Notes under the pieces: generated by a model
What the model was told of the DNA's origin: nothing
The model's database searches: none
Seen by the model: only the letters and a program-made list of their open reading frames with translations
Assembly (NCBI GenBank): GCA_027391075.1
Contig: DAHYHI010000049.1
Coordinates: 1 to 64,000, forward strand
Length of the DNA: 64,000 nt
Direction: 5' to 3'
Origin: JAJZAM01 sp027391075
Lineage (GTDB): Bacteria > Actinomycetota > Acidimicrobiia > Acidimicrobiales > Palsa-688
Program-made: the position numbers and the translations under genes
Shown: positions 1 to 8,644 of the stretch, in pieces
How positions within the stretch are numbered: position 1 is the stretch's first letter
Layout of the letters: every line of letters starts with the position of its first letter

Positions 1-184
1 TTTCTTCTCAAGCCGACAACACGAGGTCCTATCGAGATACCATTTTAGGACAAGGCGCCAAGTGAAACAGATCGTTGTCGAATGGGCTTTTAACTTCTAT
101 AACAGTCGACGCAGGCACAGCGCTTGCGACTCGAAGTCACCCATCGAATACGAGACAGCCTGGTCCAACCAGGCGGCAGCATAA
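1..184 (+). CDS. IS3-family transposase (OrfB), C-terminal end only
   Basis: Frame 2 is open from the window edge to a TAA at 182-184 and gives 60 residues. It shows the typical C-terminal end of IS3-family OrfB transposases: an FF-S-x6-HEVLSR-like start, then EWAFNFYN followed by the basic NSRRRHS block, then SPIEYE. The catalytic DDE residues would lie upstream, outside the window, so I cannot say whether the element is intact. No start codon is expected here. The gene points into the region and ends about 240 bases before the arginine operon, so the insertion has probably set the left border of this locus. Confidence 0.85.
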   Translation, partial: FFSSRQHEVLSRYHFRTRRQVKQIVVEWAFNFYNSRRRHSACDSKSPIEYETAWSNQAAA

Positions 185-188
185 CGGA

Positions 189-215
189 AGCCTCCACGAT
201 CCCAGGGGAAGCTCA
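189..215 (+). repeat. Putative right terminal inverted repeat of the IS3 element
   Basis: A GC-rich stretch shortly after the transposase stop contains CCACGATCCCAGGGGAAGCTCA and ends in TCA. This is the form and position expected of an IS3-family right end (elements end in ...CA). The left partner lies outside the window, so the repeat cannot be confirmed by pairing and its inner limit is approximate. Confidence 0.45.
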
Positions 216-368
216 CCAGGAGAATCCTGGTAGTCGATGATGCCGAATCAGGGGTGGGCCGTGTCACAGGCATACGCGGCGGCCAGCTCAGCACCTCGCT
301 ATTGTCGATTTGTTGTGTATATGTGGCTAAGACGCAATGGATCATCTATCTTGAGCAATCTTGCGGCG

Positions 369-397
369 TTGTCTTGTCGTGTTGGTCCTCTTACGAT
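369..397 (+). promoter_or_regulatory. Candidate sigma-70 promoter of the arginine operon
   Basis: TTGTCT at 369-374 and TACGAT at 392-397 are separated by exactly 17 bases. Transcription would begin near 404, leaving a short leader that still includes the strong Shine-Dalgarno AAGGAG at 411-416. The rest of the 216-420 gap shows only a small palindrome (CCAGGA-GAA-TCCTGG, 216-230). Inferred from spacing and sequence only. Confidence 0.5.
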
Positions 398-410
398 AAG
401 GGGAGACGAC

Positions 411-416
411 AAGGAG
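411..416 (+). promoter_or_regulatory. Shine-Dalgarno that fixes the ArgZ-like start
   Basis: AAGGAG lies four bases before the ATG at 421. It favours this ATG over the internal ATG at 490, which begins at the conserved MCPP motif and has no comparable site. Confidence 0.7.
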
Positions 417-420
417 AGCT

Positions 421-1266
421 ATGTTTGCCAGTCCCAGCGCAACCGCCTTGCGGAGTACGACCCGACGTTCACGGGCTCGGCGCTTTTTGATGTGTCCGCC
501 CGTGTACTTCGAGGTGTCGTATTCGATCAACCCTTGGATGGACGTCGACGTTAAGGTGGATCGTGATTTGGCTATGTGGCAGTGGTCGGAGTTGCGGGAC
601 TGCTATAGGCGTCTCGGGCATCTTGTCGAGGTGGTCAGGCCGGAGCCAGGTTTGCCTGACATGGTGTTCGCTGCGAACGCTGGGATCGTCCGCGGTGACC
701 GGGTGTTGGTCGCGAATTTCACTCATCCCGAGCGCCAAGGTGAAAGCTTGGCCTACGGTCGCTGGTTCGAAGGCCGAGGGTTTGGTACTATCGCTACGGC
801 TAGTCACCGAAACGAGGGTGAGGGCGACGTCCTGTGTGCCGGCGACGTGATGTTGGCCGGTACGGGTTTCCGAACTTCTGTGGATGCCCACCAGGAGCTA
901 CGGGATTTCTTCGGTGTTCGAGTCGTCACACTTGAACTGGTCGATCCCCGCTTCTATCACCTCGATACTGCGCTGGCTGTTTTGGATCCGAACACGGTCG
1001 CTTACTTTCCGGGGGCGTTCTCGGCGTCTAGCGTGTCGGCGATCGAGGGCCTTTTCCCCGATCCTGTGCGTGTCGAGGAGGTCGACGCGTGCGAGTTCGG
1101 CCTGAACGCCATGTCCGACGGCTTCAACGTCGTGCTGTCTCATAGCGCGGTCGGATTTCACGAGCAGCTACGTGACCGCGGGTTCAATCCGGTTGGTGTT
1201 GATATGAGCGAACTGATTAAGGCGGGTGGGAGCGCTAAGTGCGCGACTTTGGAGCTGAGACCGTGA
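421..1266 (+). CDS. argZ: ArgZ/DDAH-type arginine dihydrolase (guanidino-group modifying enzyme)
   Basis: This 281-residue protein belongs to the amidinotransferase/dimethylargininase fold. Visible motifs are FLMCPPVYFEV and INPWMD (residues 22-41), LPDMVFAANAG (78-88, with Asn86), FYHLDTAL with His180, and a C-terminal GGSAKC with Cys274 as the likely nucleophile. The INPWM and FxANAG signatures match cyanobacterial ArgZ and the N-terminal half of AgrE, which convert arginine to ornithine, CO2 and two NH3. A dimethylargininase activity (citrulline product) is the alternative. The reading frame ends inside the start of the ornithine cyclodeaminase gene (GTGA overlap at 1263-1266), so the two are translationally coupled, which supports ornithine as the product. 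Confidence 0.8.
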   Translation: MFASPSATALRSTTRRSRARRFLMCPPVYFEVSYSINPWMDVDVKVDRDLAMWQWSELRDCYRRLGHLVEVVRPEPGLPDMVFAANAGIVRGDRVLVANFTHPERQGESLAYGRWFEGRGFGTIATASHRNEGEGDVLCAGDVMLAGTGFRTSVDAHQELRDFFGVRVVTLELVDPRFYHLDTALAVLDPNTVAYFPGAFSASSVSAIEGLFPDPVRVEEVDACEFGLNAMSDGFNVVLSHSAVGFHEQLRDRGFNPVGVDMSELIKAGGSAKCATLELRP

Positions 1267-2318
1267 GCGTGTTGTTCGTGGATGTCGCGTCGATGGCGCG
1301 TTGGGTGTCTGAGCGGTCCGCGGAGCGGATACTTGTCGAACTGGCGGGCGAGATAGAGGACGACTTCGCCAGGTGGGAGTCTTTCGACAAGACGCCCCGG
1401 TTGGCGTCGCATTCGACGGATGGAGTTATCGAGCTGATGCCCGCTAGCGATGGCCGCCAGTACGGGTTCAAGTACGTCAATGGTCACCCGAAGAACCCTG
1501 AAAGGGGATTCCAGACTGTCACGGCGTTCGGTGTTCTCGCTGACGTAAGAAGCGGCTATCCCGTTCTTTTGTCCGAGATGACGATACTGACAGCTTTGCG
1601 GACCGCGGCGACTTCGGCGATGGCGGCCCGTCACCTTGCAAGGCGCGGTTCGCGGGTCATGTCGCTTATTGGCTGCGGCGCGCAGGCAGAGTTCCAAGCT
1701 CTCGCGTTCAAGGCGATCGTCGGCATAGAGCACTTCCGGTTCTGGGACACTGACCGCAAGGCTATGGACAAGTTTGAGCGCAACGCCGGCCGTTTGGGTC
1801 TGGCGGTTACGCGTGCCGGGGGTCCGATCGATGTCGTCGAAGGCGCGGACGTGATCACGACATGCACTGCGGACAAGGCGAATGCTGTCGTTCTCGGCGA
1901 CAGGTCTGTGCGACCGGGTGTGCACATCAACGCGATAGGTGGGGACTGTCCGGGCAAGACGGAGCTCGACCCGCGCATATTGAGTCGTTCGAGTGTGTTC
2001 GTCGAGTACGAGCCACAGACCCGCGTCGAGGGTGAGATACAGAACCAGCCTTCCGATTTCCCCGTGACCGAGCTTTGGACGGTCATAAAGGGGGGGAATC
2101 CGGGACGTCGGGACGCCTCGGAGGTCACCGTTTTCGACTCGGTAGGTTTTGCGATCGAGGACTTTTCCGCCTTGCGATACCTAGCCGACAGGATCGCCGG
2201 TAGCGAATACGCGGCGACGATCGACTTGGTGGCGGAGCCTGGCGATCCTAAGGACCTCTTCGCCTTGGCGAGTCCCGGGGATGTGAGGTTGGTTGCTGCT
2301 GGTCTTTCGAGGTCGTGA
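1263..2318 (+). CDS. Ornithine cyclodeaminase (mu-crystallin family)
   Basis: A 351-residue protein that would convert L-ornithine to L-proline and NH3 using bound NAD. Features seen: KYVNGHPKNP and a conserved substrate-binding N-terminal half, a Rossmann motif SLIGCGAQAEFQ near residues 132-143, and NAIGGDCPGKTEL and VFDSVGFAIEDF toward the C-terminus. The GTG at 1263 overlaps the preceding stop by four bases and is preferred to an in-frame ATG at 1239 that would lie inside the upstream gene. In Anabaena AgrE an arginine dihydrolase domain is fused to a cyclodeaminase-like domain; here they are separate but coupled genes. Confidence 0.88.
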   Translation: MSVLFVDVASMARWVSERSAERILVELAGEIEDDFARWESFDKTPRLASHSTDGVIELMPASDGRQYGFKYVNGHPKNPERGFQTVTAFGVLADVRSGYPVLLSEMTILTALRTAATSAMAARHLARRGSRVMSLIGCGAQAEFQALAFKAIVGIEHFRFWDTDRKAMDKFERNAGRLGLAVTRAGGPIDVVEGADVITTCTADKANAVVLGDRSVRPGVHINAIGGDCPGKTELDPRILSRSSVFVEYEPQTRVEGEIQNQPSDFPVTELWTVIKGGNPGRRDASEVTVFDSVGFAIEDFSALRYLADRIAGSEYAATIDLVAEPGDPKDLFALASPGDVRLVAAGLSRS

Positions 2319-2330
2319 GGCGGTGAGATT

Positions 2331-3365
2331 GTGAGCTTGCAAGCGCCGGACAGCGTGGTGATGGTCCGTCCCCTTCGTTTCGCCCCGAACGCCGAGACCG
2401 CCGCCGACAACTTCTTCCAGGCGCGCACGGTCGCGTCGTCGGCTTCACTGGCTGACGCCGCGTATAGGGAAGTGACCCTGGTGGCGCAAGAGCTTGCCGA
2501 TCGTGGAGTGGAAGTCCACTTGTTCGACGATCCCTTGGATCACAGGCCCGACAGCGTCTTTCCCAACAACTGGTTCTCCACCCATCCCGACGGCCGCGTG
2601 GCGCTTTATCCGATGTACGCTCCGAACCGCCGATCCGAGCGGCGATCCGACATTATCGCTGTCCTTCGCCGCGAGTTCCGTGTCGTGTCCGTGCATGACT
2701 ACTCGGTCTTAGAGGACGACGAGATGTACCTGGAGGGTACGGGGGCAATGGTGCTCGACCATGTGCAGGGTATCGCCTACGTAGCCCGGTCGTTGCGTTC
2801 TGACGACCGGGCCGTCGACGTGGTGTGCGGCGATCTCGGCTACGAGACCGTGATGTTCGCAACGCGCGACCTTCGTGGCCGGCCGATCTACCACACGAAC
2901 GTCATGATGGCCGTCGGCTCCTCGGTCGCTTTGGTAGCGTTGGATGCCATCGCCGACGAGGAAGAACGCAGGAGTGTGCAGGGAAGCCTTCGGGCGAGCG
3001 GGCACGAGGTTGTCGAGCTGTCCCTCTCGCAGGTCGACGCGTTCGCTGGTAACGCCATCGAAGTCATGACGGGCCGTGGCCCTGTCTTGGTCATGTCGGC
3101 TCGTGGCTTCGAAAGCCTCGAGCCTGCGCAGCTACGGGTCATCTCTGAGCACGTGGAGATACTCCCAATTCGGGTACCGACCATCGAACTCGCCGGCGGC
3201 TCCGTGAGATGTATGGTGGCCGGCATACACTTGGCGCGCCGCGCTCAGCGCTTCGCTGCCCGATCCGCGGCGTTGCGATCCTGGCCTGTGGCAGCCCCTG
3301 CTGGAGGGGACGTGTCTCTGGTGCCGCCGGCGCCAGCGTTGGCTTCGAGCGGAGTTGGGCAATGA
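2331..3365 (+). CDS. ctlX: CtlX-like citrulline hydrolase (arginine-deiminase-related)
   Basis: A 344-residue protein of the amidinotransferase superfamily, different from the first gene. Motifs seen are VMVRPLRFAPNAETAADN at the N-terminus, the family hallmark PNNWFSTHPDG (about residues 78-88), EGTGAMVLD, YHTNVMM with a His near residue 188, and GGSVRCMVAGIHL with a Cys at about 294 as the likely nucleophile. Members of the CtlX group hydrolyse citrulline to ornithine, CO2 and NH3. It starts with GTG 12 bases after the cyclodeaminase stop and its TGA overlaps the PutA ATG. A second ornithine-yielding enzyme in the same operon suggests that arginine and citrulline both feed the pathway. Confidence 0.75.
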   Translation: MSLQAPDSVVMVRPLRFAPNAETAADNFFQARTVASSASLADAAYREVTLVAQELADRGVEVHLFDDPLDHRPDSVFPNNWFSTHPDGRVALYPMYAPNRRSERRSDIIAVLRREFRVVSVHDYSVLEDDEMYLEGTGAMVLDHVQGIAYVARSLRSDDRAVDVVCGDLGYETVMFATRDLRGRPIYHTNVMMAVGSSVALVALDAIADEEERRSVQGSLRASGHEVVELSLSQVDAFAGNAIEVMTGRGPVLVMSARGFESLEPAQLRVISEHVEILPIRVPTIELAGGSVRCMVAGIHLARRAQRFAARSAALRSWPVAAPAGGDVSLVPPAPALASSGVGQ

Positions 3366-6300
3366 CGCTGCCAGCCGGTGGCGTTCAACTCGACCGTGAC
3401 GAAGTCGTCGTCGAGGTCGAGTCTTTGGTCAAGCGTTGGCTTGCGGCGGCGGCCGCCATGCCCGTGGACGCGGCGGCCGGCCGCCTCGCCGGGATGCTCA
3501 AGGATCCCGGGGGACTTGACTTCACCGTGGGCTTCGTGGACCGTGTTATCCGTCCTGAGGACGCCGGAGTCGCCGCGAGCAACCTTCGCGAGCTTGTATC
3601 GCAGTGCCCGGCGTTCCTTGCTTGGCATCTGCGTCTTGGGTTAAGGGTCGGTGCGGTCTCGTCTCGGGTAGCGCCAGGGCTGACTATCCCGGTCGTGCGA
3701 CGCGCCCTGCGCCGCACGGTCAGTCACCTGCTCGTCGACGCTAGCGACGCCAAGCTTTCGAAGATGATCGCAAAGCTTCGCGGCCGGGGAGTGAAGCTGA
3801 ACATAAACCTTCTCGGCGAGGCGGTTCTCGGCGCCGGCGAAGCGCGACGGCGCGTGGAGGCCACCACCGATCTGCTCATGCGCGACGACGTGGACTACGT
3901 GTCGATCAAGGTGAGCGCCGCCGTCCCTCCGCATCCCCCGCTTGCTTTCGACCAGGCTGTCGACGCGATCCAAGCTAGTTTGACTCCCCTCTTCGAGTTG
4001 GCGGCGAGGTCGCCAACCCCGAAGTTCATCAACTTGGACATGGAGGAGTACCGGGACCTGGACCTCACCGTGGCCGTGTTCACGAAGCTGTTGGACCGCC
4101 CCGAGTTCTTGCATCTAGAAGCTGGCATCGTGTTGCAGGCGTACCTGCCCGACGCGCTCCGCTGGATGATCCACCTCCAAGAGTGGGCCGCCCGCCGGCG
4201 CGCAAGGGGGGGGCAGGGGATCAAGATCCGCTTGGTCAAGGGCGCCAACCTTCCGATGGAGCGCGTCGAGGCGTCGCTGCACGGATGGCCGCTCGCGACC
4301 TGGGCGAGCAAACAGCAGACCGACACCAACTACAAGCGGGTGTTGAACTACGCGTTGACACCCGAACGCGTGGCGAACGTCCGCGTCGGTGTCGCCGGTC
4401 ACAACCTCTTCGACATCGCCTACGCGTGGACCATCGCCGGCGAACGAAACGTGCGTCCGGGCGTCGAGTTCGAAATGCTGCTCGGCATGGCGGAAAGCCA
4501 GGCCAGGGCGGTGAGCGAGACCGTGGGACCGCTGCTGGTCTACGTTCCGGTAGTCCACCCAAAAGACTTCGACGTCGCGATCTCATACCTGGTTCGACGC
4601 CTCCAAGAGGGCGCCAGCGACGACAACTTCCTGTCAGCTGCTTTCGACTTGAACGACGACGCCGGCTTGTACGAGCGGGAAAGGAACCGCTTTGTGGCGT
4701 CGCTCGCCGCTCTCGATGATACCGTTCCGACCCCGAACCGGACCCAAGATCGACGTCGAAGTGCCAGCTCGCTACCGAAGCGTTCGTTCCGAAACTCGCC
4801 TGACACTGACCCGTCGCTTCCCGCCAATCGCCAGTGGGCGAAAGCGATCACCGAGCGGATCCCCACGAGCCGACTCGGCGACGACCTCGTGGCAGCTCAC
4901 ACGGTGACCGACGCCGCGCAGATCCAAGCGGCGATCGGCGCAGCGTCGGCCGCGAGCAGCTCGTGGGCTGCTGTCGGGGCCGGCGCAAGGGCGGCGATCC
5001 TGCGCAAAGCGGCGTTGGTGTTCGAGCAGCGCCGAGCCGCTCTGATCGAGGTCATGGCCGCCGAGACAGGCAAAACCGTCGACCAGGGCGACCCCGAGGT
5101 GTCCGAGGCGGTCGACTTCCTCAACTACTACGCGACTCTGGCCGAACAGCTCGAAACCATCGACGGCGCCCGGCCGGAGCCCGTCGGCGTCACCGTAGTC
5201 ACGCCACCATGGAACTTCCCGGTAGCGATACCGGCCGGATCGACAGCCGCTGCACTGGCCGCCGGCTCGGCCGTGATTGTCAAGCCCGCACCCCAAGCCC
5301 GCCGCTGCGGGTCGCTGCTGGTGGAAGCACTGTGGGACGCTGGCGTTCCCCGCGAAGTGTTACGCCTCGTCCACGCCGACGAAAGCGACCTCGGACGCCT
5401 CCTCGTGGCGGACCCCCGGGTGGACCGGTTGATCTTGACCGGCGGTTTCGAGACGGCCCAGCTGTTTCGAAGCTTCCGGCCGGACCTGCAGCTTCTGGCC
5501 GAGACGAGCGGTAAGAACTCGATGATCGTCACCCCCCAAGCCGACCTGGACCAGGCCGTGAAGGACCTTGTCCATTCGGCGTTCGGGCACGCCGGCCAGA
5601 AGTGCTCAGCGGCGTCCCTCGCCATCCTCGTAGGGTCCGTGGCCGCCTCCAGGAGGTTCCTCGGCCAGCTCGCCGACGCAGTCAGCTCGCTCCGGGTCGG
5701 CTATCCGTCGGACCCGTCAGCTCAGATGGGCCCGCTCGTCGAGCCGGCAAGCGGAAAGCTGCTGCGGGCTCTCACCGTGCTGTCGCCTGGAGAGGCGTGG
5801 CTCGTGGAGCCAAAGCAACTAGACGACGCGGGTCGCCTCTGGTCGCCGGGCGTGAAATCCGGGGTCGTACGCGGATCGGAGTTCCACCTGACCGAGTACT
5901 TCGGCCCGGTGCTGGGTCTAATGGCCGCGGCGAACCTCGACGAGGCGATCGAAATCCAAAATCAAGTGGACTTCGGACTCACTGCAGGCCTGCACTCACT
6001 CGAGCGCGCAGAGATCGAGAAGTGGCTCGCAAAGGTCCAAGCGGGCAACCTGTACATCAACAGGGGTATCACCGGGGCGATAGTCCGCCGGCAGCCCTTC
6101 GGCGGCTGGAAGAAGTCGTCGGTCGGGGCAGGAACGAAAGCCGGAGGCCCCAACTACCTGCTAGCGCTATCGGACTGGAAGTCCACACCGGCGACACTCG
6201 CGGCGCCGCTGACCCCGAAAATCCGACAGCTCCTCGACGCTGCGGTATCAGCCGGGTTGGAAGAAACCGACTTTCTAGCGCGGGCCGTCGGATCGGACGC

Positions 6301-6817
6301 GGTCGCATGGCGAGACGAGTTCTCCCAAGCCCGCGACGTCAGCGGCCTCGCCGCCGAACGTAACTGGCTTCGCTACCTGCCCACGCCGGTGACCGTCCGC
6401 TTCGAACACGGGCCGCTGGCACACTTGGTGCGTGTCGTCGCAGCCGGCCTGCTCGCCGGAACCCACGTCGACGTGTCGACAGCCGGCCCTCTAGACGCTG
6501 CGATCAAGGCACTACTCCAAGACGCCGACGTCGACGTCGCAATCCAAGACAGCGCAACCTGGTCGGCTCGACTCCGCAGCAGCCCCCCGAGCCGTGTTCG
6601 CCTTGTCGGCGGATCACGAGAGGCGTTCGCTCAACACAGCGGCGGCCGAGTCGACCTCAAGCTCTACGCCCAGCCGGTCGTCGAGGCCGGACGAGTCGAG
6701 CTACTGACCTTCCTAGACGAGCAGGCCGTCTCAGCTACCGCCCACCGGTTCGGATCGCCGACCCCGCTCGTCGACGGACTCCCACTAGACCAGCCGCCAC
6801 CCCCCAGCTACGACTGA
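3362..6817 (+). CDS. putA: Bifunctional proline dehydrogenase / P5C dehydrogenase
   Basis: 1151 residues. The proline dehydrogenase barrel occupies roughly residues 60-470 (INLLGEAVLG, YVSIKVSA, LDMEEYRDLDLT, IRLVKGANL, EFEMLLGMAE). The aldehyde dehydrogenase part runs from about 520 to 1000 (TPPWNFPVA near 614, general base in LAETSGKN near 713, catalytic Cys in GQKCSAAS near 747). A C-terminal tail follows. There is no N-terminal ribbon-helix-helix DNA-binding domain, so it is not an autoregulatory PutA. FAD and NAD would be used to take proline to glutamate. The ATG at 3362 overlaps the CtlX stop (ATGA); a longer frame from 3209 lies inside ctlX and is rejected. Confidence 0.95.
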   Translation: MTLPAGGVQLDRDEVVVEVESLVKRWLAAAAAMPVDAAAGRLAGMLKDPGGLDFTVGFVDRVIRPEDAGVAASNLRELVSQCPAFLAWHLRLGLRVGAVSSRVAPGLTIPVVRRALRRTVSHLLVDASDAKLSKMIAKLRGRGVKLNINLLGEAVLGAGEARRRVEATTDLLMRDDVDYVSIKVSAAVPPHPPLAFDQAVDAIQASLTPLFELAARSPTPKFINLDMEEYRDLDLTVAVFTKLLDRPEFLHLEAGIVLQAYLPDALRWMIHLQEWAARRRARGGQGIKIRLVKGANLPMERVEASLHGWPLATWASKQQTDTNYKRVLNYALTPERVANVRVGVAGHNLFDIAYAWTIAGERNVRPGVEFEMLLGMAESQARAVSETVGPLLVYVPVVHPKDFDVAISYLVRRLQEGASDDNFLSAAFDLNDDAGLYERERNRFVASLAALDDTVPTPNRTQDRRRSASSLPKRSFRNSPDTDPSLPANRQWAKAITERIPTSRLGDDLVAAHTVTDAAQIQAAIGAASAASSSWAAVGAGARAAILRKAALVFEQRRAALIEVMAAETGKTVDQGDPEVSEAVDFLNYYATLAEQLETIDGARPEPVGVTVVTPPWNFPVAIPAGSTAAALAAGSAVIVKPAPQARRCGSLLVEALWDAGVPREVLRLVHADESDLGRLLVADPRVDRLILTGGFETAQLFRSFRPDLQLLAETSGKNSMIVTPQADLDQAVKDLVHSAFGHAGQKCSAASLAILVGSVAASRRFLGQLADAVSSLRVGYPSDPSAQMGPLVEPASGKLLRALTVLSPGEAWLVEPKQLDDAGRLWSPGVKSGVVRGSEFHLTEYFGPVLGLMAAANLDEAIEIQNQVDFGLTAGLHSLERAEIEKWLAKVQAGNLYINRGITGAIVRRQPFGGWKKSSVGAGTKAGGPNYLLALSDWKSTPATLAAPLTPKIRQLLDAAVSAGLEETDFLARAVGSDAVAWRDEFSQARDVSGLAAERNWLRYLPTPVTVRFEHGPLAHLVRVVAAGLLAGTHVDVSTAGPLDAAIKALLQDADVDVAIQDSATWSARLRSSPPSRVRLVGGSREAFAQHSGGRVDLKLYAQPVVEAGRVELLTFLDEQAVSATAHRFGSPTPLVDGLPLDQPPPPSYD

Positions 6818-7317
6818 GAGACCTGAGCGCTAGTCGAAGGCGCCGCCGCCGGTGGAGCGACAATGGCCGAGGCCGAGGCTTGGCGGTCCAAGAGGCGGGT
6901 TAGGACGATCACGCTGCGCGTGCGCTCCACTGACGGGTGCTCGCGGATACGTTCGAGCACCCGCTCCAGTTCGGACATGTCATGCGCCTGGATATGCAGT
7001 ATTGCGTCGCCGTCGCCGCTCACAGTCCAAGCCGCTCGCGTCTCGGGATGCTGAGCTGCAAGCTCGCGCAGCTGCGAAGGGCTGGTACGCCCGCGACAAA
7101 AAATCTCCACGAGCGCCTCGGCGCTTTTACCTGCAGCTTTCGGGTCGACCACCGCCGTGAACCCTTGGATAACACCCCTGGAACACAACCGGTCAACCCG
7201 CCTCTTCACGGCAGGAGCGCTCAGACCCACACGAGAACCAATCTCTTGAAACGTGGATCGGGCATTCTCACACAGACAGACGACAATCTGACGATCCAAG
7301 TCATCGAGTTGGTCCAT
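6808..7317 (-). CDS. Lrp/AsnC-family transcriptional regulator
   Basis: A 169-residue protein with an N-terminal winged helix (DDLDRQIVVCLCENARSTFQEIG, then GLSAPAVKRRVDRL) and a C-terminal RAM/ASNC ligand domain (AAWTVSGDGDAILHIQAHDMSELERVL...VERTRSVIVLTRL). The ATG at 7317 has GGAGG seven bases upstream; the longer start at 7341 has none. It converges on putA and overlaps its last ten bases. Family members commonly sense amino acids and control adjacent catabolic genes, so it is the best local candidate for controlling the arginine/proline operon. That link is inferred from position only. Confidence 0.85.
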   Translation of the reverse strand: MDQLDDLDRQIVVCLCENARSTFQEIGSRVGLSAPAVKRRVDRLCSRGVIQGFTAVVDPKAAGKSAEALVEIFCRGRTSPSQLRELAAQHPETRAAWTVSGDGDAILHIQAHDMSELERVLERIREHPSVERTRSVIVLTRLLDRQASASAIVAPPAAAPSTSAQVSQS

Positions 7318-7451
7318 CTGCCATCCTCCGGCGCCGCGCAATCCTACACGTGGTTAGCGTCACGCTTCTGTCGACTAAAGGTCGCAAGACACCATTGCTG
7401 TGCCGCTACTTCGAGGCAAAGCTTAGAGCTGTCTGGAGGTAAAGTCTGGCT

Positions 7452-8582
7452 ATGTTTTGGCGCGACCGACCACCTTTCAGAGCCGACCATGTCGGTAGCC
7501 TTCTACGACCACCGGAGGTGCTACTGGCACGGGAGCAGCACGCTGGCGGAGGGATCACCGGCGAACAACTGGCCGAGGTCGAAGATGAAGCCATCCGCAG
7601 GGCAGTCCGGATGCAGGAAGAGGTAGGACTTCAAACTGCTACGGATGGGGAGTTTCGGCGGGCCTCGTGGCATATGGACTTCATCTACCAGCTGGGCGGG
7701 ATCAGTCGCGCTTCGGATAACTTGAAGGTCGAGTTCCACAACGAACAGGGGACCATCGAGTTCACCCCGGCAGCTCTTCATGTCGACGGACCTATACGCT
7801 TGGAGAAGCCCATCTTCGCCGATGCGTTCAGCTTTCTGCGTGACACACTGGCTTCTACAGGTTCGACTTTAACGCCGAAGCTGACCATCCCCTCACCGAG
7901 CATGGTCCACTACCGAGGTGGGCGAGCTGCTATCGATCCCAACGTATATCCTGACCTCGAAGAGTTCTGGTCAGATCTCTCAGCAGCGTATGCGTCGGAG
8001 GTGTCGTCTCTTGCCGACCTGGGCTGCAGCTACCTTCAGCTTGACGACACCAGCCTCGCCTACCTCAACGATCCGAACCAGCGCCAGATGATCGCCGGCC
8101 AAGGCGCCGACGCCGAGCACCAGCACTTGCGTTACATAAAACAGATCAACGCTGCCCTGGCTGGCCGGCCCGACTCGATGGCAGTCACTACCCACTCATG
8201 TCGGGGAAACTTCCGCTCTTCGTGGGTTGCCGAAGGCGGCTACGACTTCGTTGCGGAAGCCCTCTTCAACGAGCTGGAAGTAGACGGCTTCTTCTTGGAG
8301 TACGACGATGCCCGCTCGGGTGGCTTCGAGCCTCTGCGGTTCGTCCCCAAGGGGAAGATGGTCGTGCTCGGCCTAGTTACGACGAAGCGTCCGGAACTGG
8401 AATCGAAAGACGAGCTCAAGCGGCGCATCGACGAAGCATCCCGCTACGTGCCGATCGAGCAACTTTGCCTGTCGCCACAGTGCGGTTTCTCGTCGACCTT
8501 GGAAGGCAACCTGCTGGCATATGACGATCAGATAGCCAAGCTACGCCTCGTAGTCGAGACCGCTCGAGAAGTCTGGGGTTAG
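7452..8582 (+). CDS. MetE C-terminal-domain-like methyltransferase (YxjG/YxjH type)
   Basis: A 376-residue single-domain protein matching the catalytic barrel of cobalamin-independent methionine synthase. Seen: DHVGSLLRP near the start, TDGEFRR, YLQLDDTSLAY, the zinc-site motifs THSCRGN and CLSPQCGF, and EYDDARSG. It lacks the N-terminal half of full MetE, as in the YxjG family, so the methyl donor and acceptor are uncertain. GGAGGT lies 11 bases before the ATG, a somewhat long spacing. It stands alone between the Lrp gene and the convergent kinase gene; no riboswitch was recognised in the 134-base leader. Confidence 0.85.
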   Translation: MFWRDRPPFRADHVGSLLRPPEVLLAREQHAGGGITGEQLAEVEDEAIRRAVRMQEEVGLQTATDGEFRRASWHMDFIYQLGGISRASDNLKVEFHNEQGTIEFTPAALHVDGPIRLEKPIFADAFSFLRDTLASTGSTLTPKLTIPSPSMVHYRGGRAAIDPNVYPDLEEFWSDLSAAYASEVSSLADLGCSYLQLDDTSLAYLNDPNQRQMIAGQGADAEHQHLRYIKQINAALAGRPDSMAVTTHSCRGNFRSSWVAEGGYDFVAEALFNELEVDGFFLEYDDARSGGFEPLRFVPKGKMVVLGLVTTKRPELESKDELKRRIDEASRYVPIEQLCLSPQCGFSSTLEGNLLAYDDQIAKLRLVVETAREVWG

Positions 8583-8644
8583 CTCAGGTGATCCTCGGCT
8601 CCCTGCCCTGGTGATGTCGCCTTAGGGTTACCTCAGTAGAGTGT

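Noticed and set aside
237..554. Open frames of 78-105 codons across 237-554
   Set aside because: They overlap the promoter region and the start of the ArgZ-like gene in other frames, have no ribosome-binding site and no recognisable family.
469..2428. Long minus-strand frames opposite the arginine operon (for example 1158-1925 and 1631-2428)
   Set aside because: They are antisense to strongly conserved genes, as commonly occurs in GC-rich DNA, and show no family motifs.
3209..3361. N-terminal extension of PutA to 3209
   Set aside because: It lies wholly inside the ctlX coding sequence in another frame; the ATG at 3362 overlaps the ctlX stop and fits homologue length.
7342..7451. SAM or cobalamin riboswitch before the MetE-like gene
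   Set aside because: The leader is only about 110 bases and none of the conserved riboswitch elements could be found.
8583..8644. Inverted repeat AGGTGATCCT / AGGGTTACCT as a terminator
   Set aside because: The stem needs two wobble pairs and a loop of about 25 bases; too weak to list.
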